DNA from: Anaerotignum sp. MB30-C6 | GTDB taxonomy: Bacteria > Bacillota > Clostridia > Lachnospirales > Anaerotignaceae | Reading direction: 5' to 3' | DNA: 64,000 bases | NCBI RefSeq assembly: GCF_030908465.1 | Contig: NZ_CP133078.1 | Location: forward strand, 1,860,001 to 1,924,000 | Shown here: positions 1-7,912 of the stretch, in pieces | How positions within the stretch are numbered: position 1 is the stretch's first letter | Layout: each line of letters opens with the position of its first letter | Made by a program: the position numbers and the translations under genes | The notes under the pieces: generated by a model | The model's database searches: none | Seen by the model: the letters and a program-made list of their open reading frames with translations, nothing else | Told to the model about the DNA's origin: nothing

Positions 1-414
1 TTCTAACCCTCCCTCTTCGTGCTTCTCCCCACAGTTTTATGTCCACAGAAATTTTTCCTCCACGATAGTCATTAAAATCTAAATCTAAAAAAAAATCGTT
101 CTTTCCCAAATTACTATTCTACATACTATTCTGTAAAATAATTTTGATGCAAATAGCTTCAATTTTCTTCTACTCTGTATTGCAGAACTGAAATTTAATT
201 TATGAAACAATATGCCCGTTACTGGTTAGAAGGAAGGAAAAAGTAAAACTGAAAGACAGCTAAACATTCTATTCTACATACTAAATAGAAACTGTGAAAG
301 ACACATTGAAAATTAGTTTTCAAAAGAAAGGGGTAGATGAACACTAATTTGTTTAAACTTGTTTTGTCATACTTCACTGGCATTATTTATATTTCCTAAG
401 GCAAATGTTGGCAA
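1..414. other. AT-rich intergenic stretch, no gene recognised
   Basis: No convincing coding region, RNA gene or repeat is visible in the first 414 bases. A 20-codon reading frame at 337-399 on the plus strand has a GGGG-rich stretch upstream but resembles no family I know, so it is not called. Confidence 0.5.
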
Positions 415-1302
415 CTAGGTCAAGTTTTTATTTCGAGGAGAAACGATCTCATAGCGTGTGTTTTCATCAGCTTTTCTCCCGAAAGCAACATCCTTAAAAT
501 AACCTGTCACAATGCGGATCAGTTCTAGCCGATAATCCGCAGCACAATGGTCTGTTTCAAGCCTATGGATTTCCAGCTGCCTTCCGCCCGCCCCAAGGAT
601 CCCCTTTTCAAAGGGATGACAATGGCAGCTGGGTGGTGTGTGGGTATCAAGTAACGCTTCAACGCATAGCACGGGTTTCTTTGCCAGCTCATTGGCAACA
701 GACTCCAAAGGAAAATTTGTGCTATTTTCCTGTATTTCTTTCAAAAATAGCTCCACACTAACCCCTCGCAACCAACCAGAGCTTTCTTCTAGGATATGAT
801 ATAAACTTTGGGCGGCCATAGGATACTCCTGCTTCATTTGAAAAAAACGTCCAATATCGCAAGGCATAAGCAAAGCACAAGCTTGGATTTCCTTTCGTTT
901 TGCACTTAACTGTCCACACACAAAACCCCCTAGGCTATGGCCAATGGCATAAATACGGTTTTTATCAACGCCAAAACTTTTATCCTGAAGCATAAAATCT
1001 AATACCCTTTCGGCATCCTCTAGATTATTCTTTAGGGAGTAATTCCCGTCACTACCCCAGCAGCCGCTATAATGAAAGGTCAAAACGTGGAAGCCTACTC
1101 GCCGAAGTGCTTGGGCAACATCTAAATTTTGTTCATTCCCTGGGATTCCGTGGAATAGGAGTATCAGGGGGTGTGGCCCCTCACCTCCTGAAGTGTATAA
1201 TGTTGCTAACAGTTTACCACGGCGGCCATGAATGATAATACCAAATTGGCTAGGACGGTTGGGCTCGTTGCCATAATGTAATTCTTTGTAGTTTTCAATC
1301 AT
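415..1302 (-). CDS. alpha/beta hydrolase family protein
   Basis: A 295-residue cytoplasmic serine hydrolase of the alpha/beta fold. The oxyanion-hole motif HGIPG lies near residues 51-55, the nucleophile elbow GHSLGG at 121-126 puts the catalytic serine at S123, and the likely triad partners are D219 (LLDTHTPP) and H252 (ETDHC). There is no signal peptide. The layout (long N-terminal strand, elbow near 120, Asp and His in the last third) fits small acyl esterases or dienelactone-hydrolase-like enzymes; the substrate cannot be read from sequence. A GGGGGG-rich ribosome site precedes the ATG. It sits downstream of the ABC importer operon, but the terminator at 1441-1463 lies between them, so it is probably transcribed separately. 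Confidence 0.85.
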   Translation of the reverse strand: MIENYKELHYGNEPNRPSQFGIIIHGRRGKLLATLYTSGGEGPHPLILLFHGIPGNEQNLDVAQALRRVGFHVLTFHYSGCWGSDGNYSLKNNLEDAERVLDFMLQDKSFGVDKNRIYAIGHSLGGFVCGQLSAKRKEIQACALLMPCDIGRFFQMKQEYPMAAQSLYHILEESSGWLRGVSVELFLKEIQENSTNFPLESVANELAKKPVLCVEALLDTHTPPSCHCHPFEKGILGAGGRQLEIHRLETDHCAADYRLELIRIVTGYFKDVAFGRKADENTRYEIVSPRNKNLT

Positions 1303-1440
1303 ATCATCCCCCCTTTCACAAAAGGTTCATTTATTCTCTGCCCTTAGCGACAGATCTTTTGCGTTCATGCTGTTTCTTTGGCAAACCAGAGAACCTGAAT
1401 CGAAAAATCCCCTGTTTTCACTGAAAATACGTATATAAAA

Positions 1441-1463
1441 TGGGAGGACAAGACTGTCCCCCC
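1441..1463 (-). terminator. intrinsic terminator of the amino-acid ABC operon
   Basis: On the minus strand a stem of the type TGGGGGGACA/TGTCCTCCCA with a 4-base loop is followed by TTTTATA. It lies about 20 bases after the stop codon of the substrate-binding protein gene. Confidence 0.75.
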
Positions 1464-1481
1464 ATATACGGATCAACCCAC

Positions 1482-2366
1482 TTACTGAACCTGACCACCT
1501 TCAACTACCAAGCTTTCTTGGAATTCAAGGCCATATGTATCTACCAATGTAGCCTCATAATTTGCATGGAAGAACTGCTCTTCCCCAAGGGCTTTGATTT
1601 CATCATTAATCCAATTTAAAAGGGTTTCATTCCCCTTTGATACAGCAGGTGCAATGGTATCCTGGCTTCCCAGAGAGGGAATGCCCACAGTATAACCTTT
1701 GTTCTGCAGTGCAAAGGCTATGACTTCTGTGTTATCATTGGCCCACGCAACACCATTTCCGTTTTCCAAGGCATTTTTCGCAGTCGCATAAGAATCGTAC
1801 TTCTGAAGTGGAATGTCTGGATAGGTTTCAATCAAATATTTTTCTGCTGTTGTTCCAGAGATAACAATCATCTCATCGTCAGCACTCCAATTATCCAAAC
1901 TTTGAACCACATTGCTGTCAGGAGAAATTACACCAAGGGCTACGTTCATATATGGTAGCGCAAAGTCAACTTCCTCTGCTCGCTCCTCAGTCACTGTAAA
2001 GTTTGCAAGAATAATATCTACCTTCCCTGTTTGCAAGTATTCAATACGGTTTGCAGCCTCTGTAGATACAAAATTAACTTCTACCCCCATATCTTCTCCA
2101 ATACGATTTGCAAAATAAACATCATATCCCTGATATTCTCCGTTCTCATCTACATATCCAAAGGGATTTTTGTCAGAAAAAACGCCAATGTTGATGGTAC
2201 CACTTTCTTTTATTTCGTCTAGCGTACGGTACACAACGGCCTTTTGATCTCCAGTGTTTTCTGCCTCTGCAGTTTCATCCGTACTTCCCTGCTTTCCGCA
2301 AGCCGATACTGCCAAAGTCAAAGCCAATAAAGATGCCAATGCAGTAATTCTTTTGAAATTCTTCAT
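1482..2366 (-). CDS. amino-acid ABC transporter substrate-binding lipoprotein
   Basis: A 294-residue extracellular lipoprotein of the SBP_bac_3 family (polar amino acids, glutamine, cystine). An N-terminal signal sequence ends in the lipobox VSAC at about residue 23, followed by an acidic, Thr-rich linker. Typical family blocks follow: INIGVFSDKNPFGY, QGYDVYFANRI, VDIILANFTVTEERAEEVDFA. It is the last gene of a permease-permease-ATPase-SBP operon. The ligand is inferred rather than shown: the operon's leader peptide contains three consecutive Cys codons and its promoter carries the candidate sulfur operator, so cystine or cysteine is the best guess; glutamate or glutamine remain possible. Confidence 0.88.
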   Translation of the reverse strand: MKNFKRITALASLLALTLAVSACGKQGSTDETAEAENTGDQKAVVYRTLDEIKESGTINIGVFSDKNPFGYVDENGEYQGYDVYFANRIGEDMGVEVNFVSTEAANRIEYLQTGKVDIILANFTVTEERAEEVDFALPYMNVALGVISPDSNVVQSLDNWSADDEMIVISGTTAEKYLIETYPDIPLQKYDSYATAKNALENGNGVAWANDNTEVIAFALQNKGYTVGIPSLGSQDTIAPAVSKGNETLLNWINDEIKALGEEQFFHANYEATLVDTYGLEFQESLVVEGGQVQ

Positions 2367-2423
2367 AATATTCTCTCCTTTAAAATTGATTGTTTATGCC
2401 TAAATCTCAACCTACGTCTTGCA

Positions 2424-3197
2424 TCAAGACGATACTTTTTCTACCTGAGATTTGACTACATTAAATTCAAACATACTCAAAAATTGCCTTGCCCTTTCTG
2501 TTTTAGGTGCCTCAAAAAATACCTCGGGCTTTGTATCCTCCAAAACCTTGCCCCCATCAAGAAAAATAATTCTGTCCGCCACGGCCTTAGCAAACTGCAT
2601 TTCATGGGTTACAATAATCATAGTGCGTCCTTGTGCCGCCAAATTCAGCATGACATCCAATACCTCACGCACCATTTCTGGATCAAGGGCGGCGGTTACT
2701 TCATCAAAAAGCAGGATTTCCGGATGCATACACAATGCTCTGACAATGGCAACTCGTTGTTTTTGACCGCCAGAGAGCTGTCTGGCATAGCTGCCTTCTT
2801 TCCCAAGAAGCCCCACTCGCCCCAAAAGAGCCAAAGCCTCCTGTTGAACCTCTTCTTTTTTTCTTTTTTGGACTTTTGTGGGTGCCAGCACTATATTTTC
2901 TAATACGGTTAGATGGGGAAATAATTCATAGCTTTGGAAAACCATGCCGATTTTTTGCCGAAGGTTGGCTAACTTCTTACTCTTAATATCAATCTTCTCA
3001 TCATTTAAGTAAATTTCACCGCCCTGTATCGGTTCCAACGCATTGACACAGCGAAGAAGGGTGCTTTTTCCACAGCCACTGGGTCCTACAATTACGATGA
3101 CCTCGCCCTGATGAACGGACAGGTCAATGTCGTCAAGAACGGTATTTTCACCAAAGTGTTTTGTTACATTTTTTAATGCTAATATGGGTTCTGCCAT
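2424..3197 (-). CDS. amino-acid ABC transporter ATP-binding protein (GlnQ/TcyC type)
   Basis: A 257-residue nucleotide-binding subunit of a polar amino-acid importer on the inner face of the membrane. Visible motifs are Walker A GPSGCGKST (about residue 38), the Q-loop in MVFQSYELFPH, the signature LSGGQKQRVAIVRAL, Walker B ILLFDE followed by the D-loop region ALDPEMV, and the switch histidine in IIVTHEM. The usual DEPTSALD reads DEVTAALD here, a tolerated variant. The gene lies 7 bases after the upstream permease gene and 57 bases before the substrate-binding protein gene, so it is co-transcribed with them. Confidence 0.93.
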   Translation of the reverse strand: MAEPILALKNVTKHFGENTVLDDIDLSVHQGEVIVIVGPSGCGKSTLLRCVNALEPIQGGEIYLNDEKIDIKSKKLANLRQKIGMVFQSYELFPHLTVLENIVLAPTKVQKRKKEEVQQEALALLGRVGLLGKEGSYARQLSGGQKQRVAIVRALCMHPEILLFDEVTAALDPEMVREVLDVMLNLAAQGRTMIIVTHEMQFAKAVADRIIFLDGGKVLEDTKPEVFFEAPKTERARQFLSMFEFNVVKSQVEKVSS

Positions 3198-3203
3198 GAA
3201 ACG

Positions 3204-3878
3204 TCACCTCCATTTCCTTTCCAGATGTTTTGCAATCATACTAATGGGCCAGCAAGCAATAAAATACAGGATAAACACTGTTAAATAGATACCAAATGCA
3301 GCATTTGGGCTAGACATACGGTTTGCCTCAATAATCTGCTGGGCAACCTTAAGTATCTCTACCACACCAATCATTAAAATTAAACTGGTGGTTTTAATCA
3401 TTCTCGTAATGAGGTTAATGGATAATGGAATCAAGCGTCTAAGTGCTTGCGGGATAATAATATAAAAATAAATTTGTTCTCTCGTAAGCCCAAGGGCCTC
3501 ACTGCTTTCATACTGATGTCGGGGAATAGAAATCAAAGCGCCACGAACCAAATCACTCATCTCTGCTGTTCCCCAAAGAACAAATACAATAATAGCTGCC
3601 ATTTCGCCAGTTAAATCCCATCCAAAGGCTTTTGTTGTACCAAAGTAAACCAAAAATAGAAGAACCAACTGGGGCATAATTCTGATGAACTCTAGGTAGA
3701 CCCGCAAAATCGCTTTTGTCACTGGATTTTTCCATGTCATCAGTGCACCCAGTAAAATACCAAGGGCAATGCTAATTCCAACGGAGAGTAAGCTTATTTT
3801 GAGTGCTACCCATAGCCCACCTAAAAGTCTGAGCATATTATTTCCTTTGGATAAAACTTCAAGACCCAAATCCAGCAT
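3204..3878 (-). CDS. amino-acid ABC transporter permease (HisM/GlnP family), second subunit
   Basis: A 224-residue inner-membrane permease with about five hydrophobic segments. The family's cytoplasmic EAA loop, which contacts the ATPase, is visible as SSEALGLTREQIYFYIIIPQALRR in the middle of the protein (about residues 125-150). It overlaps the upstream permease gene by 20 bases (3859-3878), a sign of translational coupling. It probably forms a heterodimeric pore with that permease. Confidence 0.9.
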   Translation of the reverse strand: MLDLGLEVLSKGNNMLRLLGGLWVALKISLLSVGISIALGILLGALMTWKNPVTKAILRVYLEFIRIMPQLVLLFLVYFGTTKAFGWDLTGEMAAIIVFVLWGTAEMSDLVRGALISIPRHQYESSEALGLTREQIYFYIIIPQALRRLIPLSINLITRMIKTTSLILMIGVVEILKVAQQIIEANRMSSPNAAFGIYLTVFILYFIACWPISMIAKHLERKWR

Positions 3879-4521
3879 GTCGCAGCCTCCTTTCTAGCAA
3901 GCTGCCTAGAATGGAAATAGGCAGAAGAATAATCAGGTAAAACACAACCAACAAAAATAGACTCTCTGTGGTTTTGTAATAAAGTCCGATTAAATCCTTC
4001 GCTGTGAACATTAAATCCATCAAACTAATTGCACTAAATACGCTGGTTTCCTTCATAAGAAAGATAATGTTCGCCATAAAAGCTGGTATGCTGACGGATA
4101 TGGCCTGAGGAAGTACCACATAGGCCATGGTCTGATAATTACTCATTCCAAGGCTTAAGGCGCTTTCCGTTTGTATGGAATCCACTGCTTCCAGACCGCT
4201 TCGAAAGGCCTCGGCCATATAACTTCCTCCTAGAAAGGCCAGCCCGGCAATACCACAGATTTCGGCATTTGTTTGAATGCCAATTTTCGGCAATCCATAA
4301 TAAATAAAGAATAGCTGAACCAAAAGCGGTGTATTTCTGCTCAACTCTATGTATACTGACACAACTCTTTTCAGAATGGGTACCTTGTAATATTGAATCA
4401 TTGCACATATAAACCCTAATAAAATGGCGATGGTTATCCCCATTAGCCCAATCCTTACCGTTAACCATGCCGCCTTTTGATACAGGGGTAAATATTCCCA
4501 TATAAATTCCCAATTCAGAAT
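3859..4521 (-). CDS. amino-acid ABC transporter permease, first subunit, with non-canonical start codon
   Basis: A permease of the HisM/GlnP family, paired with the next gene. The first in-frame ATG (4443) would remove the usual N-terminal segment. Reading upstream, the frame stays open and encodes the typical family start (NWEFIWEYLPLYQKAAW), back to a strong ribosome site AGGAGG at 4528-4533. No ATG, GTG or TTG occurs between the upstream stop codon and 4443. The only codons at proper spacing are ATT (4519-4521, 6 bases) and CTG (4516-4518, 9 bases). I therefore place the start at ATT or CTG, giving about 220 residues, close to the 224 of its partner. The ABC-loop region LSLGMSNYQTMAYVVLPQA is present. 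Confidence 0.85.
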   Translation of the reverse strand: MLNWEFIWEYLPLYQKAAWLTVRIGLMGITIAILLGFICAMIQYYKVPILKRVVSVYIELSRNTPLLVQLFFIYYGLPKIGIQTNAEICGIAGLAFLGGSYMAEAFRSGLEAVDSIQTESALSLGMSNYQTMAYVVLPQAISVSIPAFMANIIFLMKETSVFSAISLMDLMFTAKDLIGLYYKTTESLFLLVVFYLIILLPISILGSLLERRLRHAGFGS

Positions 4522-4527
4522 AGCCGA

Positions 4528-4533
4528 CCTCCT
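4528..4533 (-). promoter_or_regulatory. ribosome binding site that decides the permease start
   Basis: AGGAGG on the minus strand, 6 bases before an ATT codon and 9 before a CTG codon. It is the only good ribosome site near the 5' end of the first permease gene and argues that translation starts at 4521 or 4518 rather than at the ATG at 4443. Confidence 0.7.
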
Positions 4534-4810
4534 TTTCCCAATTTCTTGCTAATACTACTTCGTTTTTGCTTTAATTAAAATCCCCCAATGATATGTTCCT
4601 ACAAAAGATTGCGGCATTATCCAGATTCTTTTCCTCGCCCTATGGGCACCAATTCTTTCTCTCTTCCGCCCTTGCACCAGAGAGAGTATTTTCAGATTGT
4701 TGCGTAACCTATGTACCTTTTTAAGTCATCTTTAAACTTAAATCATGATAAGATAACGAACGTCTAAACCTATTTTTTTTCAATTTCTACCTCTTTTTAT
4801 TTGAAATAGG
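4534..4810 (-). other. long 5' leader of the ABC operon downstream of the attenuator
   Basis: About 275 bases lie between the leader terminator and the permease ribosome site. On the minus strand small hairpins can be drawn (CTCTCT with AGAGAG around 4650-4690; GCCCATAGGGC near 4640). I compared it with the conserved cores of T-box, SAM-I, lysine, glycine and cobalamin riboswitches and found no convincing match. Its role is unknown. Confidence 0.35.
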
Positions 4811-4814
4811 GCAT

Positions 4815-4841
4815 AAAAAATCCGGGCTTATGAAACTCCGG
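4815..4841 (-). terminator. attenuator terminator in the ABC-operon leader
   Basis: On the minus strand CCGG(A)GTTT pairs with AAGCCCGG across a 3-base loop, with one bulged A and one G-U pair, followed by ATTTTTT. It lies 55 bases after the stop codon of the Cys-rich leader peptide and about 290 bases before the first permease gene, so it can stop transcription before the operon. A second small hairpin, ACACTT with AAGTGT, lies between the peptide and this terminator, and ACACTT also occurs at the end of the peptide gene, offering alternative pairings. Confidence 0.65.
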
Positions 4842-4896
4842 GGCAAAGGCAAATGAGAAGGAGACACTTTTATTCAAGTGTTCTTTAGGCGCAAAA

Positions 4897-4992
4897 CTAA
4901 GTGTTAAGCACTACCCTTACCTTATACCCAGTTGAATTTTTTTGACAACAACATAGGATACTTGAAACGATGTTTCTGTTATTAATACTCAT
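4897..4992 (-). CDS. Cys-rich leader peptide of the amino-acid ABC importer
   Basis: A 31-residue open reading frame with a good ribosome site (AAAGGAG, 8 bases before the ATG). Residues 14-16 are three consecutive cysteines (codons TGT TGT TGT) in the context SSILCCCQKN. It follows a strong promoter (5037-5065) and precedes a terminator hairpin and then the transporter genes. This is the classical arrangement of a ribosome-mediated attenuator: when charged cysteinyl-tRNA is scarce, a ribosome stalling at the Cys run would favour read-through. The gene is below the size cut-off of usual annotation. The peptide itself is probably not functional after synthesis. Confidence 0.72.
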   Translation of the reverse strand: MSINNRNIVSSILCCCQKNSTGYKVRVVLNT

Positions 4993-5036
4993 AACTTCAT
5001 CTCCTTTAGAATTCGTTCTACAAATTCATTATTGAT

Positions 5037-5065
5037 ATAATACTTTCTATAACCCACTTTGTCAA
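5037..5065 (-). promoter_or_regulatory. sigma-A promoter of the ABC-importer operon
   Basis: Minus-strand TTGACA (5060-5065), 17-base spacer, TATTAT (5037-5042). The expected transcription start lies about 40 bases upstream of the leader-peptide ATG. The -35 box is overlapped by the candidate Rrf2-type operator at 5048-5080. Confidence 0.75.
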
Positions 5066-5080
5066 TAGGTATATAGGTAT
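5048..5080. promoter_or_regulatory. candidate CymR/IscR-like operator, site A
   Basis: On the minus strand the core reads ATACCTATATACCTATTG. The same core, in nearly the same form, occurs at two other sulfur promoters in this window (35284-35316 and 50419-50451). Here it covers the -35 box. The downstream half (ATAGG at the other two sites) is degraded to GTGGG. The binder is inferred to be the Rrf2 protein encoded at 35429-35857. Confidence 0.55.
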
Positions 5081-5560
5081 ATATTTTAATACTAACAATT
5101 TTTTCTATGAAGTATGTTTCCACAGAAAACGTTTTAGGAGCTCAAATATCTATAAAAAATCCAACATGGCTCCCTTTAATACAATTGTAATTCTTCTAAG
5201 CTTTCTCCTCTAAATAAAAAACAACCTAGGCAATAACCTGGCTGCTTAAATAGTATTTTTCAATTATTACTTATTTCTTCATCCTTTCCCCTGTACCTAA
5301 TTTTTTATTTTGTAGAACACGAGTTTCGTTTTACTCACATACTAACAGAAATAAAAGAAAAAAAATTCTTTTTTTTCATATTTAACCCTATCTACTGATA
5401 GTGATGGGCTTTTATGATTAACATACAGTGTTATCATCTACTGGCACCATAAATCACACATCGTTATACCAGAAAAGTACCGTTAATAAAATTTGAAATG
5501 GATATATACAATTTATCCCTTTAAATGTATACTAATCCATATATTGGGAGGTGTTTTATT
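5081..5560. other. AT-rich intergenic stretch
   Basis: No gene or clear regulatory element was recognised in this 480-base stretch between the ABC-operon promoter and the DUF454 pseudogene. A GGGAGGTG ribosome site for the latter lies at 5546-5553. Confidence 0.4.
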
Positions 5561-5920
5561 ATGAAAATATTATTTTTCACATTCGGTTTACTTTTGCTTA
5601 GTTTAGGTATTTTGGGTGTGGCATTACCAGGATTACCAACGACACCATTTCTACTTATATCAACCTATTGCTTTGCCCGCAGCTCTCCAAGGTTTCATAC
5701 ATGGTTTACAAGCACATCCTTTTATAAAAAATATCTTGCAACCTACGTGAAGACCAAAGGTATGACAAAAAAAGAAAAAATATACATATTGTGATTTTCT
5801 TCCATTTTTATTTTCATGGCTTTCTTAACAAGTACAAATATAATTCTAAAAATAGCGTTGATTATAGCCTCATGCACACAGTACTATGTCTTTATATTTC
5901 ATATCAAGACAAATACCTAG
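5561..5920 (+). pseudogene. DUF454 (YbaN-like) membrane protein interrupted by an in-frame TGA
   Basis: A GGGAGGTG ribosome site precedes the ATG at 5561. The first 77 codons carry the DUF454 hallmark: an N-terminal membrane helix, LPGLPTTPFLL, then CFARSSPRFHTW. The frame is stopped by TGA at 5792-5794, but the same frame continues without another stop to TAG at 5918-5920 and encodes a hydrophobic tail (FSSIFIFMAFLTSTN and IALIIASCTQYYVF). That matches the second half of the family and gives the usual total of about 119 residues. A single TGG-to-TGA change would explain it. It could be a true nonsense mutation, a sequencing error or a strain-specific loss. The family has no established function. 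Confidence 0.75.
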
Positions 5921-6016
5921 AGAATGATAAAAGCTTTTTTTTGCAATAAAGTAATATTTATGTAATAACCACCTGTGTAAAATTCTACAAAAAGCCATGG
6001 CGTTATAAACGTCAAA

Positions 6017-6047
6017 ATGCCCGATTGAGAAAAGTTCAATCGGGCAT
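6017..6047. terminator. 12-bp hairpin, probable terminator
   Basis: ATGCCCGATTGA and TCAATCGGGCAT form a perfect 12-bp stem with a 7-base loop. It lies between the DUF454 pseudogene (plus) and the MATE gene (minus), about 120 bases beyond the stop codon of each. The flanking T tracts are weak. Confidence 0.6.
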
Positions 6048-6165
6048 AGTAGCTATATTTTAAACACCTAGTTTCTAATCCTTAAGGACAGCACATTTTT
6101 TAATTCGTTTTTTGAATGTATCCCCCCAATGAGGCTTAAGTAAAATTTCTCTGATGGATTTTTTT

Positions 6166-7536
6166 CTAACTCATTTGTCTTCTTAACAAATTAAACTCTT
6201 TTCCTACCAAAAGAAGCGTCCAAACCACAATGATTGCATCTATGGCTAAAGAACCGTAGTAAATACCTGCCACGCCAAAAAAACGAGGAACAATCAGCAT
6301 CACTGGCACGTAAAACAAGAATTGCCTTGCTATACCAATGATTGCAGCAGGTTTGCCTTTCCCCACAGCTGGAAAGAAAGTCATTGCCATAAAAATAAAT
6401 GATAGTACAGGTAAAATCACCATTATGATTCGGAAGTACGTAATCTGCGTTGACGCTATCGTTTGCTCAGTCAGCATTGAACCTAGTATAGGCCCAGGCG
6501 CAATGAGTGATGCCAACCAAAATGGTATGGTTAGAAACATGGCTGCCACACCAAATATCTTATACGAACGAATCACACGATGGTACTGTTTTGCTCCATA
6601 GTTGATGCCAACAACTGGTTGTAGTGAACGCATAAGGCCAAAAATCGGTGTTAAGGAGAACTGGAAAATTCGAAATACTACCCCATAAAAAGCAATATCG
6701 GCATCGGTGCCATATCTAGACAAGGCGTTAAATACTACAACAGCCTGAATCAAGCTCATTACGGACATGATTAAGGAAGGCATCCCCAGTCGAATGATTG
6801 ATGACAAATTTTCTTTGTCAGTCTTAAGAGAAGCAACTTTGGCTTCAAAAGATGCTTTGTGCGTACCAAAATATACCCATCCTAGAAGAGAATAGACGAG
6901 CATCCCTATATTTGTGCCCCAAGCAGCCCCTTCTACACCCATGTCTAAAAGTACAATAAAGATATAGTTCATGATGGCGTTTGCAATCAGTCCCCCAGCC
7001 ATCATCCAAGCGGCAGTTTTCATCCTTCCTTCAGCACGAATAATCATATTTCCCGCCAAACCGTAAACCCAGAACACTGCTCCGTACACGGTAATTCGAA
7101 AATATGAATTCCCGATTTCCAGTGGTGCCCCGTTACCACCCATGGCTCCAATAAGCTGTTTGGAGAAAAGCAGTGCGATAATCATATAAATTAATGTACA
7201 TAAAATCGTAAGCATATTTATATTTCCTAAGATTCGCCGCTGTGTGTCCTTATCCTTAGACCCTAGGGCAATGCTTAAAACAGAGCCTGCACCTACGCCA
7301 ACAAGAGAACCAACGGCCATACTTATTTGCGTTATTGGATAGGCAAGGGAAACACCTGCAAGGGCAGTCTCCCCTACAAACCTGCCAACAAAAAATGCAT
7401 CTAGTAACGCATTAAAATTGTACAACACCATGGCTATGACCGCAGGCCATGAGAGCTGCCACATAACACTCCATAAATTTTCAGACAAAATAAATCGCTT
7501 TTGCTGTTCTTTGGCATCTAAAGTCGTATCTGTCAT
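6166..7536 (-). CDS. MATE family efflux transporter
   Basis: A 456-residue inner-membrane protein with about 12 hydrophobic segments in two similar halves, the normal length and plan of the MatE family (NorM/DinF/MepA-like), which exports cationic drugs or metabolites in exchange for Na+ or H+. Recognisable blocks are WPAVIAMVLYNFNALLDAFFVG at the start and GVGAGSVLSIALGS, the family's first-repeat signature. It is preceded on the same strand by a TetR regulator gene, and a TetR-sized palindrome lies in the spacer (7807-7822), suggesting substrate-inducible control. Substrate unknown. Confidence 0.92.
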   Translation of the reverse strand: MTDTTLDAKEQQKRFILSENLWSVMWQLSWPAVIAMVLYNFNALLDAFFVGRFVGETALAGVSLAYPITQISMAVGSLVGVGAGSVLSIALGSKDKDTQRRILGNINMLTILCTLIYMIIALLFSKQLIGAMGGNGAPLEIGNSYFRITVYGAVFWVYGLAGNMIIRAEGRMKTAAWMMAGGLIANAIMNYIFIVLLDMGVEGAAWGTNIGMLVYSLLGWVYFGTHKASFEAKVASLKTDKENLSSIIRLGMPSLIMSVMSLIQAVVVFNALSRYGTDADIAFYGVVFRIFQFSLTPIFGLMRSLQPVVGINYGAKQYHRVIRSYKIFGVAAMFLTIPFWLASLIAPGPILGSMLTEQTIASTQITYFRIIMVILPVLSFIFMAMTFFPAVGKGKPAAIIGIARQFLFYVPVMLIVPRFFGVAGIYYGSLAIDAIIVVWTLLLVGKEFNLLRRQMS

Positions 7537-7632
7537 ATATTAATTCTCCTCTCCCAAAACATCGCTATTTCACCTTCTTACAAGGTAATTTTGTGCTAGT
7601 TAAATGAATCCAACAGTGTTACATAATTTTGC

Positions 7633-7788
7633 TCATCTGATTATAAGACTTAACCTGTGATATGCGCTGCGATCCTCGCGGCAGTTCGTGATAAACCCAT
7701 CTACTTTATACTTTGTCTGCTGGAAGCATTCCCTAGGTGTATTCATATTCCATACATAAAGCCCGAAGTAAAGTTCGTTCTTGTACCA
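7633..7788 (-). pseudogene. remnant of a glycerophosphodiester phosphodiesterase-like gene (C-terminal end)
   Basis: One minus-strand frame of this spacer reads as the tail of a GDPD enzyme: the block LYVWNMNTP followed about 15 residues later by VDGFITN. This matches the family's end pattern (vWTvNtp ... GVDGiiTd). The frame ends at TGA (7633-7635). Nothing corresponding to the catalytic N-terminal barrel is present upstream, so this looks like the decayed remains of a deleted gene. The similarity is short and judged by eye. An overlapping 18-codon ATG frame with a strong ribosome site is treated as incidental. Confidence 0.4.
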
Positions 7789-7806
7789 TATAATCCCCCT
7801 CCCTTG

Positions 7807-7822
7807 GTTAGTTTTAACTAAC
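7807..7822. promoter_or_regulatory. palindromic operator candidate upstream of the MATE gene
   Basis: GTTAGTTTTAACTAAC is a perfect 16-base inverted repeat (7-bp arms, 2-base centre) between the TetR gene and the MATE gene. Its size and position suit a TetR-family dimer. Confidence 0.5.
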
Positions 7823-7912
7823 TTTTCGCTTTATTTTTAGGCTACCCAAATCAGAACATGAATTCTAACCTCAGATAGCCTTGTTGATAAAATATTATCC
7901 TTAATTAAGCTT

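Noticed and set aside
337..399. 20-codon plus-strand frame with a G-rich upstream stretch
   Set aside because: Too short, no family resemblance and no neighbouring gene that it could serve as leader for.
4534..4810. Possible riboswitch or T-box in the ABC-operon leader
   Set aside because: Hairpins exist, but none of the conserved cores (T-box AGGGTGG, S-box, lysine, glycine, cobalamin) could be matched.
7733..7788. 18-codon minus-strand frame with a strong GGGAGGGGG upstream, considered as a MATE leader peptide
   Set aside because: It overlaps the GDPD-like remnant in another frame, and no terminator or alternative pairing lies between it and the MATE gene.
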